64,000 nucleotides of DNA from Strongylocentrotus droebachiensis (GCA_035222895.1 JAVYIG010000323.1:428501-492500); one strand, 5' to 3'; shown: positions 46,100 through 59,835, counted from the stretch's first letter. Translations and numbers: made by a program. Notes: a model not told the origin generated them from the letters alone.

Positions 46100-48513
46100 G
46101 AAGAAACTCTTCCTCTCCGCATCTCATTAGAAATGAGATGGATTTGGGATGGAAATAAAAACTAGTTTGCAAAAGCGTTTGAACCTCATTTCCAACATAA
46201 GATAAACAAATGTTGAGGATAGATGCTGAAAAATACTTTCAAATGATCCCTCTTTTCGGTTAGGAAGGCCTGCATGTCATTGCATTGCCACATAGGGCCT
46301 ACTTTAGTAGTGATATTGTTCATATCACGCGCAACTAATCTTGACTTTCGAAATTATTTCTTGCCTCCTACTTTGTTCTGGACAGGCCCGCAGTAGCCAA
46401 GGGGGCGGGGGGGGGGGGGGGGGGCACGTGCCCCCCCCCCCCCACCCCAAATTCCAAGATCGGTTGATCTCATTAAGGCCCCTCCCCAGGACGTCGATCA
46501 ATTACATAAATGTGCCCCCCCCCCCCACCCCCCCCCCCACCCCCCCACCCCCCCCCCCCCCCCAAAAAAAAAAAGATCGGCAACGGCTACGGCCCTGGTT
46601 CTGGAAATGTCACCTCACTTTCTTTCATTAAGTTCTGCTTATGTTGATTCAGGCTAACTTTTATAAACTATTACCCCCCCCCCCCTATCTAGCTTTCTCC
46701 AAGGAAACCTAGATCTACATTTAAACACTAAATGCTTACAAAACTTTGAAGTGGCGGTACATAATTATGATGGAGTATATTAAATCGGGGTCACTCTGCA
46801 GCGCTATTATTTTTGCCCGTTATTTTTGATGGTACAATATATTCAGAAGAGTATAGCTCATGTAATATGAATTTAGCACTAAAATTTATTTAAAAAAAAG
46901 GATACATATAAAAGGAAACTAGGTTTTAGGTTACGTAGGAACCATATTAACTTTATGCAGTAATTATTGTTTCAGAAATAGAGCAATGTAAAAACAAACA
47001 AACAACTTACAAACAAACAAATAGAGACCGTCCTGGAATTAATTAAAGGAGACCCCCTCTACCCCCCCCCCCCATCATTCAGAAAACCTCCCAGACATGC
47101 CAAAAATAATCATGTTTTAACGCACCTCAGTGATCCCTTTAAAGATCACTCTAATTTCCTTGGTTGATCAAAGTGCTCTAAAATAAAAGGTTATACAATT
47201 TCAAACAATAATGAAATGCAAGATGTTTATTTTTTTCTCCGTTTAGTCGCTACGTGACCTGGCAAAATAATAGAACATGAAAGTGCCAAGGGCGTCACTA
47301 CAATACAAACTTTTAGGCTCGCAAAATTATAATTTCCTCTCTTCGGAAGGGTGCGGGGTGTATCTTGACAAATACTTCACCGATCAGGTCGTCTGCAACA
47401 ATTACACAAACATTATTTACTAGAAAAAACGCTAAAATCGCTGCTCGTGTATAGAAGACTGTTGCACAATGCTTCGTTGTAAACATTGTAAGTGTATATC
47501 TAATGTATTATGTTTAAAAGTAAGTATATTCTACCTTAGGAATTAAGTGAAAGGTAATTATAAAGATACATTTTGAGTCATTTGGACGCATAATATAAAC
47601 TATGCGGAAGTTTTTTTTCTCCATAATTATAGAAGATTCCCCATCATTTTCATCACATTAATCTCGACTTTCGAAATTCATAACTTTCTTAATCCTTTAT
47701 TTTTCGCTATCAAAATTGTATTAGTTATACACACGACGTCAGTAGCTCTTAACTTCAAGGTCAAATTATACTGAAACCATAATAATGTACAATATTGATA
47801 ATTCAAGGGCCTACTTGATTCAAATAATTATATAGACCGGTTTATTAACAAATTAAAATTTGTATGGATATTTCTTTCTTTGGGACCTGACGAGTTGTTC
47901 CACCTACATTAATAAACGAACTACAATACTTGGAATCCAGTCTGCATACAATACTTGTTGCTATGTTGGACAAGCCTCGAGCTAGATGTCAGGTTGTCAA
48001 GAGCAACCTTTGTTTAAAAATTATGCACACAATTTGAAGATTTGTGTTAGCAAACTGGTCCATTGAGTCAAACTGGATCGAGCTGATACAGTCTCAAATC
48101 GAGGGAAAAGGCAGCATGCATTAGTTGAATTGTTACGCTCTGGGACATCCATTATGTTTGGTAGAACGGACTCGGGGACAGAATGGACATAAAATCATGG
48201 AAAAATTCAGAGAGGTTTGGGTTTCTATTCAGGCACTGTTTATGTTAGGAGTGAATTCATTGTGAACACAAAAATAGTTAAGGACATGGCCCAGCAAGAG
48301 CACAAAACATTTCCCATGGAAAAGAACTTGATTGGTTCTTGCGGCTTACACCTCCCTAAAATTGCGAAATGACCCCTCTTCTCTTTAAAGGGACTTTATA
48401 ATGTCAAAAAACGCTTTTAGTATGGTTCAATGGAATAATTCAATCTCTTATCAATTTATACTTGTTTAACCACACTTTATATCTGATAATGTTTGTCCTT
48501 TCTGTCCTCGACC

Positions 48514-48550
<37 letters not shown>

Positions 48551-48593
48551 CTCTCTCTCCCTCCCTCTCTATCTCTCTTTAGTCTTTCTCTCA

Positions 48594-48630
<37 letters not shown>

Positions 48631-51600
48631 ATCTCTCTTTCTCAGTCTATTGATATCTTTCAATCTATCCATACCACTTCCTTCCTATATAACGCGTGAG
48701 CTAATTAGAAAAACAAGAGTTTACTGCATTTACATTGTTTCCGCTTCTGCATTTAAAACAAGTAGGCCTACATGGCACAGAAGAGAATTAACATCGAGTA
48801 TAGACGCAGAAAATACATTTACATTTTTGTCCCCATGTATGTTTGTTTCCAGTGCAACATGTTATTATTGTGTTAGTAGCCTGTATAATTATGTCCGACG
48901 GATCGAATCACCGCCATCTATATGGGTTGCTTTCAAATTTATTTCAGAAATGGATTGTAGATCGAGCATAATTGCGATTGTAATAGAAGTGTGAGAATAG
49001 TATATAGGCCTTATAAATTATAATAAGAATTGTAATTTTGTTTACCAAGGGATCCCTCATCACCTTTAATGCTGTTCTTCCTGAGGGACCTGCAATTATT
49101 ATTACCCCAGCCATTACCAAGTACCAATTTACACCTGGGTGGAGAGTGGCAAATGTGGATTAATGTCTTGCCAAATGACATGAGTCACGGTGAGTGCCTG
49201 GCTAGGATTCGAACCTTCAGCCCTTGGATTAAGAATCAAGGAACGAACCACTATACCACGACACCTACATTCCCATCAAATTTTCTTTCATTCAACTCAA
49301 TTTGAGTAAACAGCGCGAGTTTATACTATTCTTCAAAGTAAGCTTCAAACGCTTTGAATTATAGATTATAGATGTTTTATTATTACCAAGTTAAAGGTGA
49401 CGACAAGAGCAGGTACCTGGGGCGACCTTCAATTTTCTTTTGTGTTTGTGTGCTGATCCGGTGTCTTTTCACTTCAAAGTTTGTTCACAAACAAACAAAT
49501 AGACAAAAAGAAGAAAATATTCTCACAATTTCGGGTTATCTTTTCACTTGCAAATGATAGTGAAGGTGCATGGATCAGGATGGGCGGGTACATGAGAAGA
49601 CCTCATAAGACGGCCATCCATACTTCATCATAACTCTACGACAATGTCAAAACGTTGCAAAAAGTATAGATTTAAAACAGATTTCAGATCCACATTAATT
49701 TTTAGCGATAACCCTTTTGAATGAAAAAGAACTCAGCTCTCCAAAATGAACGACTATAGTACTTACCAATGAGAAACGAAGCAGAGCCTGCCACAGCCTA
49801 CAGTATCATGGCAAATAATCCAACGGTGTGAGCAAATAATAGAGATCAGAAGAATAATTACAGGAAGGCGGAAATATATGGTTTGGTTTGTACTGCTGCG
49901 AGCTACGCATTGAACTTCCAAAGTATAAAACGATTCTATTCAAGGAGTGGCATGGTACACAGAAACTTGGTAAACAGCACAGTCTTGCATTGACAATGCA
50001 AGCGTACAAGTTGTGCCGTTCAGTTCGTGAAGTTCCCACACTGTTTAAAAAAAAGCTACCTGTATAGTTTTCCAAGTTCACACGAACAGTATTCTATTGC
50101 TAAATTTAGTCGCGTGCCCTTTTTTCTCTCCATGCAAGTATAGAATGATTGACAAATCAAAATCAAGAAGCTTCTCATTATCATTTTATTATATGTTATT
50201 ATAATTTTTCTCGACCATTCGACAATGTTCGATGAGACGTTCTATTTTCAACTTTTCATCATTCATATTTCATTTCAATGTACATAAATATAACTCTCCA
50301 TTCTTTCCCTACCCTTGGAATAACAAACTGCGATAAAAATACTTTGTTGTGGTCGAATCTGCCCTTGGCGTCACCTGGTATACAGTTTTGACAATGCAAA
50401 GGCTATACCCTTCTTCTTATTGAATAACAATCGTTCATACATTGCGAGGTGTTTCTCACCTTAAACGTGTTTGTATTCGACTGTACTGATCTTTGAAGTG
50501 TCTGACGTCATGGACGTTTATATCTGGCACAATTTCAGGTGCCCTCAATTTGAGAATAGAATTTCATCCAGGGACATAAAAGCGCATAACATATTTTCGT
50601 CAATGGAGGTGCGCACCATATTTGTCTTTATTTAGTTGATTGCCACTGTTTTTCTTACCTTATCTATGTTACTTTTGTATTTTTGCTTTTTCTTCTAATT
50701 TAATTCTACGGGTTATAGTCTTCTCTTAATCAGAACACTGTGCGCTTAGAAACATCAGTATTAAGCGCCTAATAAATGTTATGTATTATTATTATTATAA
50801 AATAGATCAAATAAAAGATACGAAAGTGTGCTAGATTTTGTTTTTGCCTGGGAACGTGCTCCAGCCCCCCCCCCCCCGATTCGCCATTTTACATATTACT
50901 TATGACATAAACCAAACTTTCTTATATTTATGACACCGCATGCCATCTGCTGTTATCAAAGGGATGTTTACAGTGGCCTATCTCTGGATTATTGCGCATT
51001 TCTCTTTTATTTCCTTGAAAATATCTTCCTTTAAGAAAAAAATCACATTGCTTCCCCCTCTCTCTCTCACTCACTATTACTGAGGGTCACCACACGAACA
51101 TTATACCTGCCAAAAAATATATATAAAAAAACATTTTGTTTTGAAAAGTGTGTTTATATTTTCATCATCTATGACAGAAAGTGAAAAGCCACTGCGTTTC
51201 CTTACCAAGGGTTCGTCATTCTCTTAACTCATTGCCTACTGGAACATGGTGGCCCCTGTAGTGCACCTATGAAAATGAGAGGATTTAGTCGTCAACGGGT
51301 TAAATGCCACCAATCACATGCATCTAAGATCATTTTTAATAAAACTCATAAAACTGATATCTTCATTTTTTTTAATATCATGTTTTTACAAGAAGTTCAG
51401 AGATTTTGCATCACATAAGCTTGGCTAAAGGGCAATCCAACTTTTGTGATTAGTTCATTTGTATGAAACAGAATCAATCTGTGAAATAAATCGGACCAGT
51501 AATAAAAGAATTATGGATGTTCGAATTATGTGATCGCTAAATCTATGCGAATCTCAAATTGGCTATTTGGTAAGTGGATTGTGAGGTATTCATGGACAAC

Positions 51601-52155
51601 TCCCGCGTTTATCAGTTGACAAAAATATCATTAATTTCTGTGTTTAAGTGCCTCCCCATTTGGGGCACTACTCGAAATTATCATAGGTTATCTGAAAACA
51701 ATCTCCTGACATGCCTGAGTATACATTTTGGAAAAATTGACACTTTAGTCATTTTATATACTGGAAGAAAAAAAAGGAAAATTGTCCGGCACTTCGTCAG
51801 TTTTATTTTGAAACATTATTGTTAAAAAGTTATTATTTCTAAATACAGTTACCACAAAAGGAAACAAAAACTCAAGTGTTATCTCACTGTGTTGCATTGT
51901 TATTACAGTACATTGTATTTGGACTTGTACACTGGATCAGTGGTGCCAACTTCAATTTTGAAGGAGGGCGAAAGAGGGCGACATCTCAGTTTCTAAAACT
52001 ACATCCATACAACCCGTGGAGACAAAGACAAATGTAAGGGTTCAAAATAATGACTATAAAATATAGAAAGGTCATGTATTCGAAGGAAATAATAATAACA
52101 AAAACTTTGCTTATAAAGCGCTTTCCACCGAAGTCTTTAAGCGCTAAAAAAAACT
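46100..52155. other. Intergenic stretch, no convincing gene
   Basis: Between the start of the multi-VFT gene and the first tRNA I see no exon I would defend. It holds the G/C block at 46.4 kb, CT microsatellites at 48512-48645, a SINE at about 49100-49262 (minus; ggattcgaaccttcagccc is its B box), and a SINE-like tail at 50740-50805. A promoter for the VFT gene should lie just right of 45946, but no element can be named. Confidence 0.6.
46395..46562. repeat. G- and C-homopolymer block with a perfect palindrome around CACGTG
   Basis: An 18-base G run (46407-46424) is followed by CACGTG and a 13-base C run (46431-46443); further C runs continue to 46562. Other long runs include 26 G at 34578-34603 and C runs at 31543, 27560 and 44961. 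Confidence 0.9.
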
Positions 52156-52226
52156 TGCATTGGCCGGGAATTGAACCCGGGTCCCCCGCGTGGCAGGCGA
52201 GAATTCTACCACTGAACCACCGATGC
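52156..52226 (-). tRNA. tRNA-Gly (GCC), possibly decayed
   Basis: The minus strand has the A box tggttcagtggtag, anticodon loop with GCC (ctGCCac) and B box gggttcaattccc. The acceptor stem is GCATCGG against CCAATGC, giving one C-A mismatch, where the copies at 56.2 and 56.6 kb pair fully. A run of T (eight) follows as pol III terminator. Confidence 0.85.
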
Positions 52227-54641
52227 TTCACGATATCTTGAACAACACAAAAAACCAAATCAGTTTGAACAGTATGAAATTACATTTTAATGATATGGTT
52301 TAATAATGTAACATACTGTTAATAAGGACATATCTTTTAAAGATGATTTTGATTCGTATCTTAACACTGTAGTTATTTATCATGTATTTTTCCAGAACTT
52401 GAAATACGGTATAAAAGTACCTTGATTATTTTAGTCTATGTTTTTACTAATCAAATAGAACCAGACGATCGTCCTTCACGTAATCATTTAATGACATCGG
52501 AATCGAATCGCATCCTTTTTGAGTACCCTAGGGTTTCCAAACTCCTAAACATTGACCAAAAAAAAGAGAACTCTTATTGTTGCATTGGCATTTTGGGGCA
52601 GTTTAATCTGTGGACGAAATGTGAATTATCAAGTAATTATGGGTATGTTACTATGTAATTAGGAGATGGTGTCATTCTCTTTTTCTCTATCTTTATCTCC
52701 CTTTCACGTTGAAAAAAGAATCCTGTATTTCGCAATTTAATTAGGGGCTCATGCCCTACAACCCCCTCCAGCTACGCCATTGATTGTGATTGTTAACTGA
52801 TAATTATCTTAAATAGAAAGACTAGGAAGAACATGTCGGAACTTGTAGAAATAACATATATAATTATACACATATTTTTACGTCTCGGTAAATAGTACGA
52901 ATTTTCCTCTCCATGTCCGAGTAAACAAATTCATTGTCCTGTTTTTGGTCAAAGAGGGCGCTATGCTACATCTGCTTCGAGAGTATGTCTATCTGGTTGT
53001 ATTCAACAATATTAATGTTGCATTCCATGTAAAACAAGGGCTGTTGAAATTGACCTTGGTAGTGACCAAGATGTTCCAATTGATTATCTCGTGTCATTTC
53101 AACTTAAAATAGTGAACTATTACGTAATACCTTAGACACACCTCAAAAAGCCTTTCACATGTTGAACCCCACCCCCTTAAATTATAAACAATGGAGAGGA
53201 AAGTTTTTTTATATAAAAAAAGAAGAAACAAAAAAGTAGACATGGAAATTTATTTCAACTGGCGTTAACAGTAGATCTCTAAACGGAATTAAGTCATGGG
53301 TAAATCCCATTAGGGGAGAAGGGCACGAAAAACTAATCCAGCTCGTTTTCAATACACATACCGACACACGGACACACCCACAAAATCAGTGTGCTAACTA
53401 AAAAATGTACCCCCTCCCTAGCAATTTTTTTTAGATCACTCCCGTGCATTATGATATAACGCCACATACATTTTAAATACAACGCCATTGAGCAAGATCC
53501 ATACGATATTTCGCTCTTGAAAGCCGGCATCAAATTTCTCTAATATTCCCCAGACGTAATACGCGCGTTGACAACACGAATGAATACACACCTTCCCCTC
53601 GCACGTTTGTGTGCTCCTCCCCCTTCCTCCATCATCTTTGTTTACATGCCACGCCCCCTTCATGGGAACATACAAGGGGACTTTCCCGCGTGTATCGTCT
53701 ATGTTCATTACGTAATGTACACGTTATATAGATTAAGATTATGCTTTGATTGAACAACCCTTTCCTTTCGAATAACGTGTGTAGGTTTTCGAGGTGAATG
53801 ACCAACACTGACCAAGCTTTTCTCGGCGACACTGGACGTACACATACACGATTCGCTCATATTCATTCCGTAATTGGGGCTTTGGTGTACCTGATGCCAG
53901 TGTGTGTGCTGGTAATGCATGCATAGTGAGTTGCGTGAGTTAGTCGCGGGCAGCGAGAGAGAAAGAGAGAGGGAAATAAGGAGAAAACGTGCGTGTACGT
54001 AAAGCGATGTATATTTCTGTACCAGTTTTCGTTGATCTCACGTTTTACTCTCATCCATCGGGTTTCTGTGAGTGTCACATCGTTGCTGCGTTATCCCATT
54101 GAATATTCTCACCAACCGGTAGACATCTCTGTCTACATCAGCGTCCACGCAGCTTGTGCTATGTACTGAAAGATGTAATCACCATCGCGTCATTTTCGCC
54201 TTGAAAAATAAGGGTTTATTTTTCAGCACCGAAGGGTGTTCATGGTGGGCGGCCACCCGTTTACTCTGGGGAGTTAATTACTGAGGGATTCGCTGGCGAT
54301 CAAGTGTGTTTTGTTTGTGATCTCTTGGTCGGACTTCCCTGCATCGAGGAGTGCAGAGAACGAATGCTTATCACGCCAATGTAGTAACTTCTCGCGCAAC
54401 CTGTAGATTTAGCGCAGCTTTGCAACATTGTAAGCCGGTTTTTACATCACTCGTGTTTGGTACCGGGTCGATTTATATACAGCAGTGCAGTGATGCCCTT
54501 CAGCAGATGTGCTATGGAGATATCTTAATTCGTGAGCACTTCTTGTCCGTGTTTTATTGTTAGTGTAAGCTAGTGGATACTTGGACGTCATCGTCATCGA
54601 CGGTTTCGTTTTGGTCATCGTCGTCGTGATCATCATCCACC
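52227..54641. other. Upstream region of the PKG-like gene, no other gene seen
   Basis: Mostly unique sequence with a short GA run at about 53955-53975. The last few hundred bases are rich in CG dinucleotides and probably include the 5' leader and promoter of the kinase gene. No TATA box or clear start site can be claimed. Confidence 0.4.
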
Positions 54642-54919
54642 ATGGGGAGTTTAATGGAGCTGCAGAAGGTTCTACGGCAGAAGGAAGAGAGGATAACCGA
54701 GCTGCAAGCCCTCCTCAAGTATCGAGATGAAGAGCTGGCGGAAATGCGAACCAAACTTGATAAATTCATGTCGGTTTTACCCACCTCTCCATCCTTGGTG
54801 AACATCTGTCGTCAGCCAAGATTGAAGCGAGCCCTAGGAATCTCCGCTGAACCACAGACACAGAGGTCGGTCAAGGAATTGACGGCGCAGGTCTTTAATA
54901 AGTACCCCAAATCAAAAAG
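54642..54919 (+). CDS. PRKG1-like: cGMP-dependent protein kinase (PKG I-like), first coding exon: leucine zipper and autoinhibitory segment
   Basis: The ATG sits in a strong context (ccaccatgg). The 92 whole codons begin MGSLMELQKVLRQKEERITE. Leu or Ile occupies positions 4, 11, 18, 25, 32, 39 and 46, a seven-heptad zipper as used by PKG I for dimerisation and target binding. Next comes KLDKFMSVLPTS, then RALGISAEPQTQRSVKEL, matching the PKG I-alpha segment RAQGISAEPQTYRS that holds the kinase inactive without cGMP. The splice donor aaaag|gtaaga at 54920 leaves phase 2, and the family's next exon begins the cGMP-binding part (SKDLIKEAI). The redox cysteine of mammalian PKG I-alpha (Cys42) corresponds to Phe here. 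No later exon is visible up to 64000, so the first intron is over 9 kb. This could be one of several alternative first exons. Confidence 0.9.
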
Positions 54920-55199
54920 GTAAGAGAAAAAAAAACAAATGGATGAGAGTTTGAAATTGGTAGCTAAATGGTGAAGATATGCGTGGTATGAACATTGAGG
55001 TGACAATAGGATTTTTATTATGATATCGTTAGAAGTTACAGGTGTGAGAGAGCAAACTTAATCATATCCTATCCGGGAATTCCGATTGTCAGGGTGGAAT
55101 TTTCTTAAGAATAAAGTTTTTGATGACACATTTTCATTATTTGTTTTGATGGTTTGTTTTACCTAATGTGCTAAGAAAGCATGTGTATATTTGTAATTA

Positions 55200-55355
55200 A
55201 GCAACCAGGAGTCCGATGGCTTTAAGTCCTCACCGAGGGACTTGGTAATAAGGATTAATGCCTTGCCATAAAGGGTACTAGCGCAGGGACTCGGTTTTGA
55301 ACCCGGGACCTCCCCGAGACCACTGCACTGGTCTACCACTGAGCCATCGCGCTTC
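55200..55355 (-). mobile_element. tRNA-derived SINE, same family as 27697
   Basis: On the minus strand it has the A-box-like tggctcagtggtagacc, the B-box-like gggttcaaaaccg, and the body aaggcattaatccttattac followed by caagtccctcgg. Confidence 0.7.
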
Positions 55356-56215
55356 CTCACATCAGAGTTAATTAACCCCAAATATGTGGATGTTTAGTAC
55401 TTCGATTTTTATATTAAAACCCCATTTTCATTTATTTAGTCATTGGATACATACGCGTATGCAAGATGTATTTATGCCTACCCCCTATCTCTCTCCTCTC
55501 CAAATACAGAGAGTAGAAATCCATTCTGTGAGGATAGTCACATTTGCAGGCCCACAAATGAGTATGGTAACACCCAATCATTATTTTTTTTAGGGCTTCA
55601 ATGTTACACCGTATCACAGACACTGATAACACATAGGGCCATGCATACCAGATTTGTAAAACTGGAAACATTTCAGGATGGCTTAGAATTGGAGTTGAAT
55701 CCACTCCAAAATTGAAATGGAATCCACTCCGAAGCAGTGGCTTGTAATCATTTGAGAGTGTTTTCGGCGTATTTTTTTCTTTCTTTACTTTCTGTCCACT
55801 TTTAAATGTAGATACTTTCTGAACAAAATCTTTATACGTGACACTCTCTTCTCCTACATACTCCCATAACAGCGGCTGCTATCGACTCAAGCATTCATGC
55901 TTTTCATAGTTGGCCTCTGCATTTATCTTGATTCGTTGACTTACCTCAATACTTTCAAGTTTTCAATTATATGCATTTTTATATGTGTGTATTTCAGTTT
56001 TTACTCTTATGTAAATCAATTATACAATATTATTGTTATTTGAATGTTTTGTATTTGATTTATCGATAAATGCAGAAACATCTGCTAAAAATTAAAAAAA
56101 ATGATACTTGAGCGTATGTTTCCACTTATGAAGAATTCATTTTTCTCTACTGTACATTTACGGATTTCGGGAAGTGCAGCACCGGGTTGCCAAGCACGCC
56201 ATTAACTCTCGTGAA

Positions 56216-56286
56216 GCATCGGTGGTTCAGTGGTAGAATTCTCGCCTGCCACGCGGGGGACCCGGGTTCAATTCCCGGCCGATGCA
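56216..56286 (+). tRNA. tRNA-Gly (GCC), copy 1 of the duplication
   Basis: 71 bases with discriminator A. The acceptor stem GCATCGG/CCGATGC pairs fully, the anticodon is GCC in ctGCCac, A and B boxes are intact, and no intron is present. A long T run follows at once, ending pol III transcription. Confidence 0.95.
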
Positions 56287-56568
56287 AGTTTTTTTTTTTT
56301 TTTTTTTTGCGCTTAGAGACTTCGGTGGAAAACACCGTTTTTATTATGATTTTTATTGTTAATGTTATGTTATCATGCCAGGATTGGAAAACATGACCTT
56401 TCCATATATATCCAGTCAGTGAACCGTTCAAGGACTGCTAAAAATTAAAAAAAATGATACTTGAGCGTATGTTTCCACTTATGAAGAATTCATTTTTCTC
56501 TACTGTACATTTACGGATTTCGGGAAGTGCAGCATTAGGTTGCCAAGCACGCCCCTAACTCTCGTGAA

Positions 56569-56639
56569 GCATCGGTGGTTCAGTGGTAGAATTCTCGCCT
56601 GCCACGCGGGGGACCCGGGTTCAATTCCCGGCCGATGCA
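56569..56639 (+). tRNA. tRNA-Gly (GCC), copy 2 of the duplication
   Basis: The tRNA body is identical to copy 1. It is followed by a longer T run and the same gagacttcggtggaaaacac flank. Confidence 0.95.
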
Positions 56640-57167
56640 AGTTTTTTTTTTTTTTTTTTTTTTTGCGCTTATAGAGACTTCGGTGGAAAACACCGTTTTT
56701 ATTATGATTTTTATTGTTAATGTTATGTTATCATGCCAGGATTGGAAAACATGACCTTTCCATATCCAGTCAGTGAACCGTTCAAGGACAATGGAATTTG
56801 TTTGAATCAATAACTAGATCGAGACACAACAATACAAACTGTCCAACAATGGTCTTTATTCTTGAATTATGACAATGAATGACAAAAGCAGTTTTGCAAA
56901 GGCAGGACTGACAGACTATGCAATGCGAAACCATAATAATAAAAGGGGGTGGAGAATGTGGTTGCAGGTAAGCCTGAATCCGATAACCGGGGTATTAATG
57001 TGTATATCTGTAAAGCACATTTAGGGGCCTGCGGTTCTGAAATGCGCGAACTATTATTATTATTCGTGTCAGAGTAACGCGACATGAATCTCCTGTTAAT
57101 GAATTTAGGATTGGAATGACGCGAAACTTTTTATTTCTTATAGGGGTGTCGTAACTAAAAAAAAAGG

Positions 57168-57425
57168 TTGTAAACTCTGTTCTACATGACTCGTCTTGAA
57201 ATTTACAACTATATTAGTTTAATGCTGTATTTTGTTTTTATTGTAAGTTCACTTTTCATTTAATTTTCTCGACCCCAAGGAAGAACAATTCTGTCATATT
57301 AACAAAGCTGAGTGGGCTATCCAGCCATTCTTATTAATTATTCTTGATATTAGATGTACCTTTCTGTTTTGATGTATTGTTTTTATATTGTGATTTGGAA
57401 AATAAATACCATACCATACCGTACC
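57168..57425 (+). mobile_element. Probable LINE 3' end
   Basis: An AT-rich noncoding stretch with gggctatccagccattctta and a tail aaataaataccataccatac, a form common for LINE ends. No coding part is seen. Confidence 0.4.
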
Positions 57426-59579
57426 ATCACAGTTGTAAACAACTAAAAATAGCTTTCCTGTATAAAATGTCGGGTATAAATAGATACCTTTCTATTTATA
57501 GCCTTATGCAGATCAGGGGTTTGATATATGACTGTGTGAACGTTATTCTCAATGCTCTACAGGTCATCTGAACCCACTGCATCAAAACAAATAAATGAAA
57601 TGTTTACGATTCGAGTTCATAACCTCGATGAAAAATGTCCATCCATTCTTGCGGTTTTCTGCAAATTATCCATGCTTTATTTTGTGGTTAGTGGATTGTT
57701 TTCAGGTGCTTCCAACTTCTTTTATTTTTTTAAATGACAATTCACAAATACGTCCTTTTCTATATATTTGTTTTATATTCATGGGTGAATTATTTCGGTT
57801 TTATTCAAGGGTAGGCATGGATTATCCATGAAGCTGTAGGCTATACAGTGATTAAGAAAATATAGGCTTATTCTCTTAATCTCTTCAAATGGCTGAAGAA
57901 GATTAACTCAGCTTGATTGCTCATCTGAATACAAAATAACAAACACAATTAAAAATAGAATACTTGGAACAAATTGTTATTTTTACAGAAGATTTGCAAA
58001 GTTATTCAAATGGATACATCAAAGCTAAAACGTTGACAATTATTAGGTCTAAGGTGATTGCTAAAGCTCTGCCTGGTATGCTTAGTGAAAGAGGAAATAT
58101 CAAATCAATGAAGAATAATTATAACAAAGAATGCTGTTTGTAACATACGATCGAGATTGTACCCAACATCTCATGCCAACTATAGTAATATAGATCGAAT
58201 TCTGCACATGCAACGTTTCACGCGACTCATTGAAAAATCTTGGATAGATCTCCTGGTAGGTCGTTTACAAGAAAATCCAGCCTCATTATAGGAAACAACT
58301 CTAAAAGAAAGCAGACGAAAAAGAGAAGCAGACTGGTGATGTTTTGAACGAAATCGGACCCTGAAAAAGGAAGAAAGTTATGAATTTGTGAAAGTTATAA
58401 TTACTATACGTATGTGAACTATATTCAGCTCTTTATGGGATTCATGGTAGGCGTATCCCTATACCATGTGGACATCGTGAGGGCATACATATGGCAAGTA
58501 CTAACACAAGGCTTTCGTTACCCCCACCAGGTCCCCATTTCTCTCCTGGGTATGGAGTGGCAAATGTAGATCAATACCTCGCCAAAGGACAAATTAAATA
58601 ATTTGGAACCGTTTCAATTTAGGAAGGACAATCATTTGTGCCCCCTATCAGTATCATCGCATATATTCATTTCAGATAATTAAAAACAAATATTTAGACA
58701 TTATGATCGCTAATTTGTTATAATCAAGACATTTTGAATATGTTTACAATCTACTGTTCATGAATTGCATTGTTTACTTTACATTTGAAGTAGACAGATA
58801 CATTAAGTATTGTTAAATGCCCATAACAGTTTGACCGTTGACGTATTAACCTTTGTCTTATAACGTGACGTTTACATAATGCTTATTTTCAATTTTGAAG
58901 TATCTTTAGAAACCAAAACTCTCTTTGTGGGAAACATGGTGGATTTAATTGACATGTATCCTCGCGTTGCCATGGTAATTAGGAGCTAAACGCTATTTAT
59001 AAGTGATTCATTAGTCGCGAAAGCAACGAGTAAGATGAGAGCACATACTTCAAAACAGCATGATCAGGCGAAGTTTGAGATTAGCGTGTGTTTAGCATAT
59101 TCCGGCAAGAATCATTTTATGGGTTATTTTGTGGTAGACTTTGTATTCCCTCTGCAGATTTTGATGTTCGTTTGAGTGGTGTTTCGATGAATATTGCACT
59201 TCACCCGGTCCTTTACAAATGTATTTCTTTTCATTAAAGGCAGGCTTTTGTATTGGTCTTTTATAACGGGGACGTTCGACCATTATAAGTGATTTTTATC
59301 GATGGAGTCCAGTCCACTCTCGGTAGGCCAATATAGATAATTAAAATTGATTTGTTTTTTTACTCTATACAACTGAACTGCTATACACCAATAGTAAGAC
59401 CAGGCGTTTGAATAGTCAAAATTACTCATCAGTATTTTAGGGGGACAATCTATTATTATATAGTGCATTTCAATTCAATCATCTTGTTATAATTATAAGT
59501 AAGGCAGAAACACATATTAACAGGGAAGAATCTCGTTCTTATGTTCTGATGTATCAAAATGTTTGGTATACAACGAGAG

Positions 59580-59584
59580 AATGG

Positions 59585-59627
<43 letters not shown>

Positions 59628-59835
59628 TTGAGAAGAGAGAAAGAGAGAGTGAGAGAGAGAGAGAGAGAGAGGAAGGGAGATGGAGTACGGAGAAATAGGC
59701 AGAGGGAGAGACCGAGAAACAGATAGAGAGGGGCGTAGACACAAAGAGAGATAGAGATATATATATATATATAAAGAGAGAGAGAGAGAGACAGACAAAT
59801 AGACATAGAGGGGTGGATAGAGAGAGAGAGTGAAG
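59580..59835. repeat. GA-rich tract with a TA run
   Basis: GA steps dominate and (TA)n occurs at 59758-59772. Similar tracts lie at 60650-60785, 61448-61515 and 63280-63340. The Ser/Leu-rich frames on the other strand are compositional. Confidence 0.9.

Larger units (their letters stand above)
56082..56787 (+). repeat. 353-bp tandem duplication carrying a tRNA-Gly gene
   Basis: Two near-identical units start at 56082 and 56435 (ctgctaaaaattaaaaaaaa). They include the 5' flank, tRNA, T-run and the 3' flank ending at the words gtcagtgaaccgttcaagga. Differences are few: T-run length and a small indel after ccatata. Confidence 0.9.
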
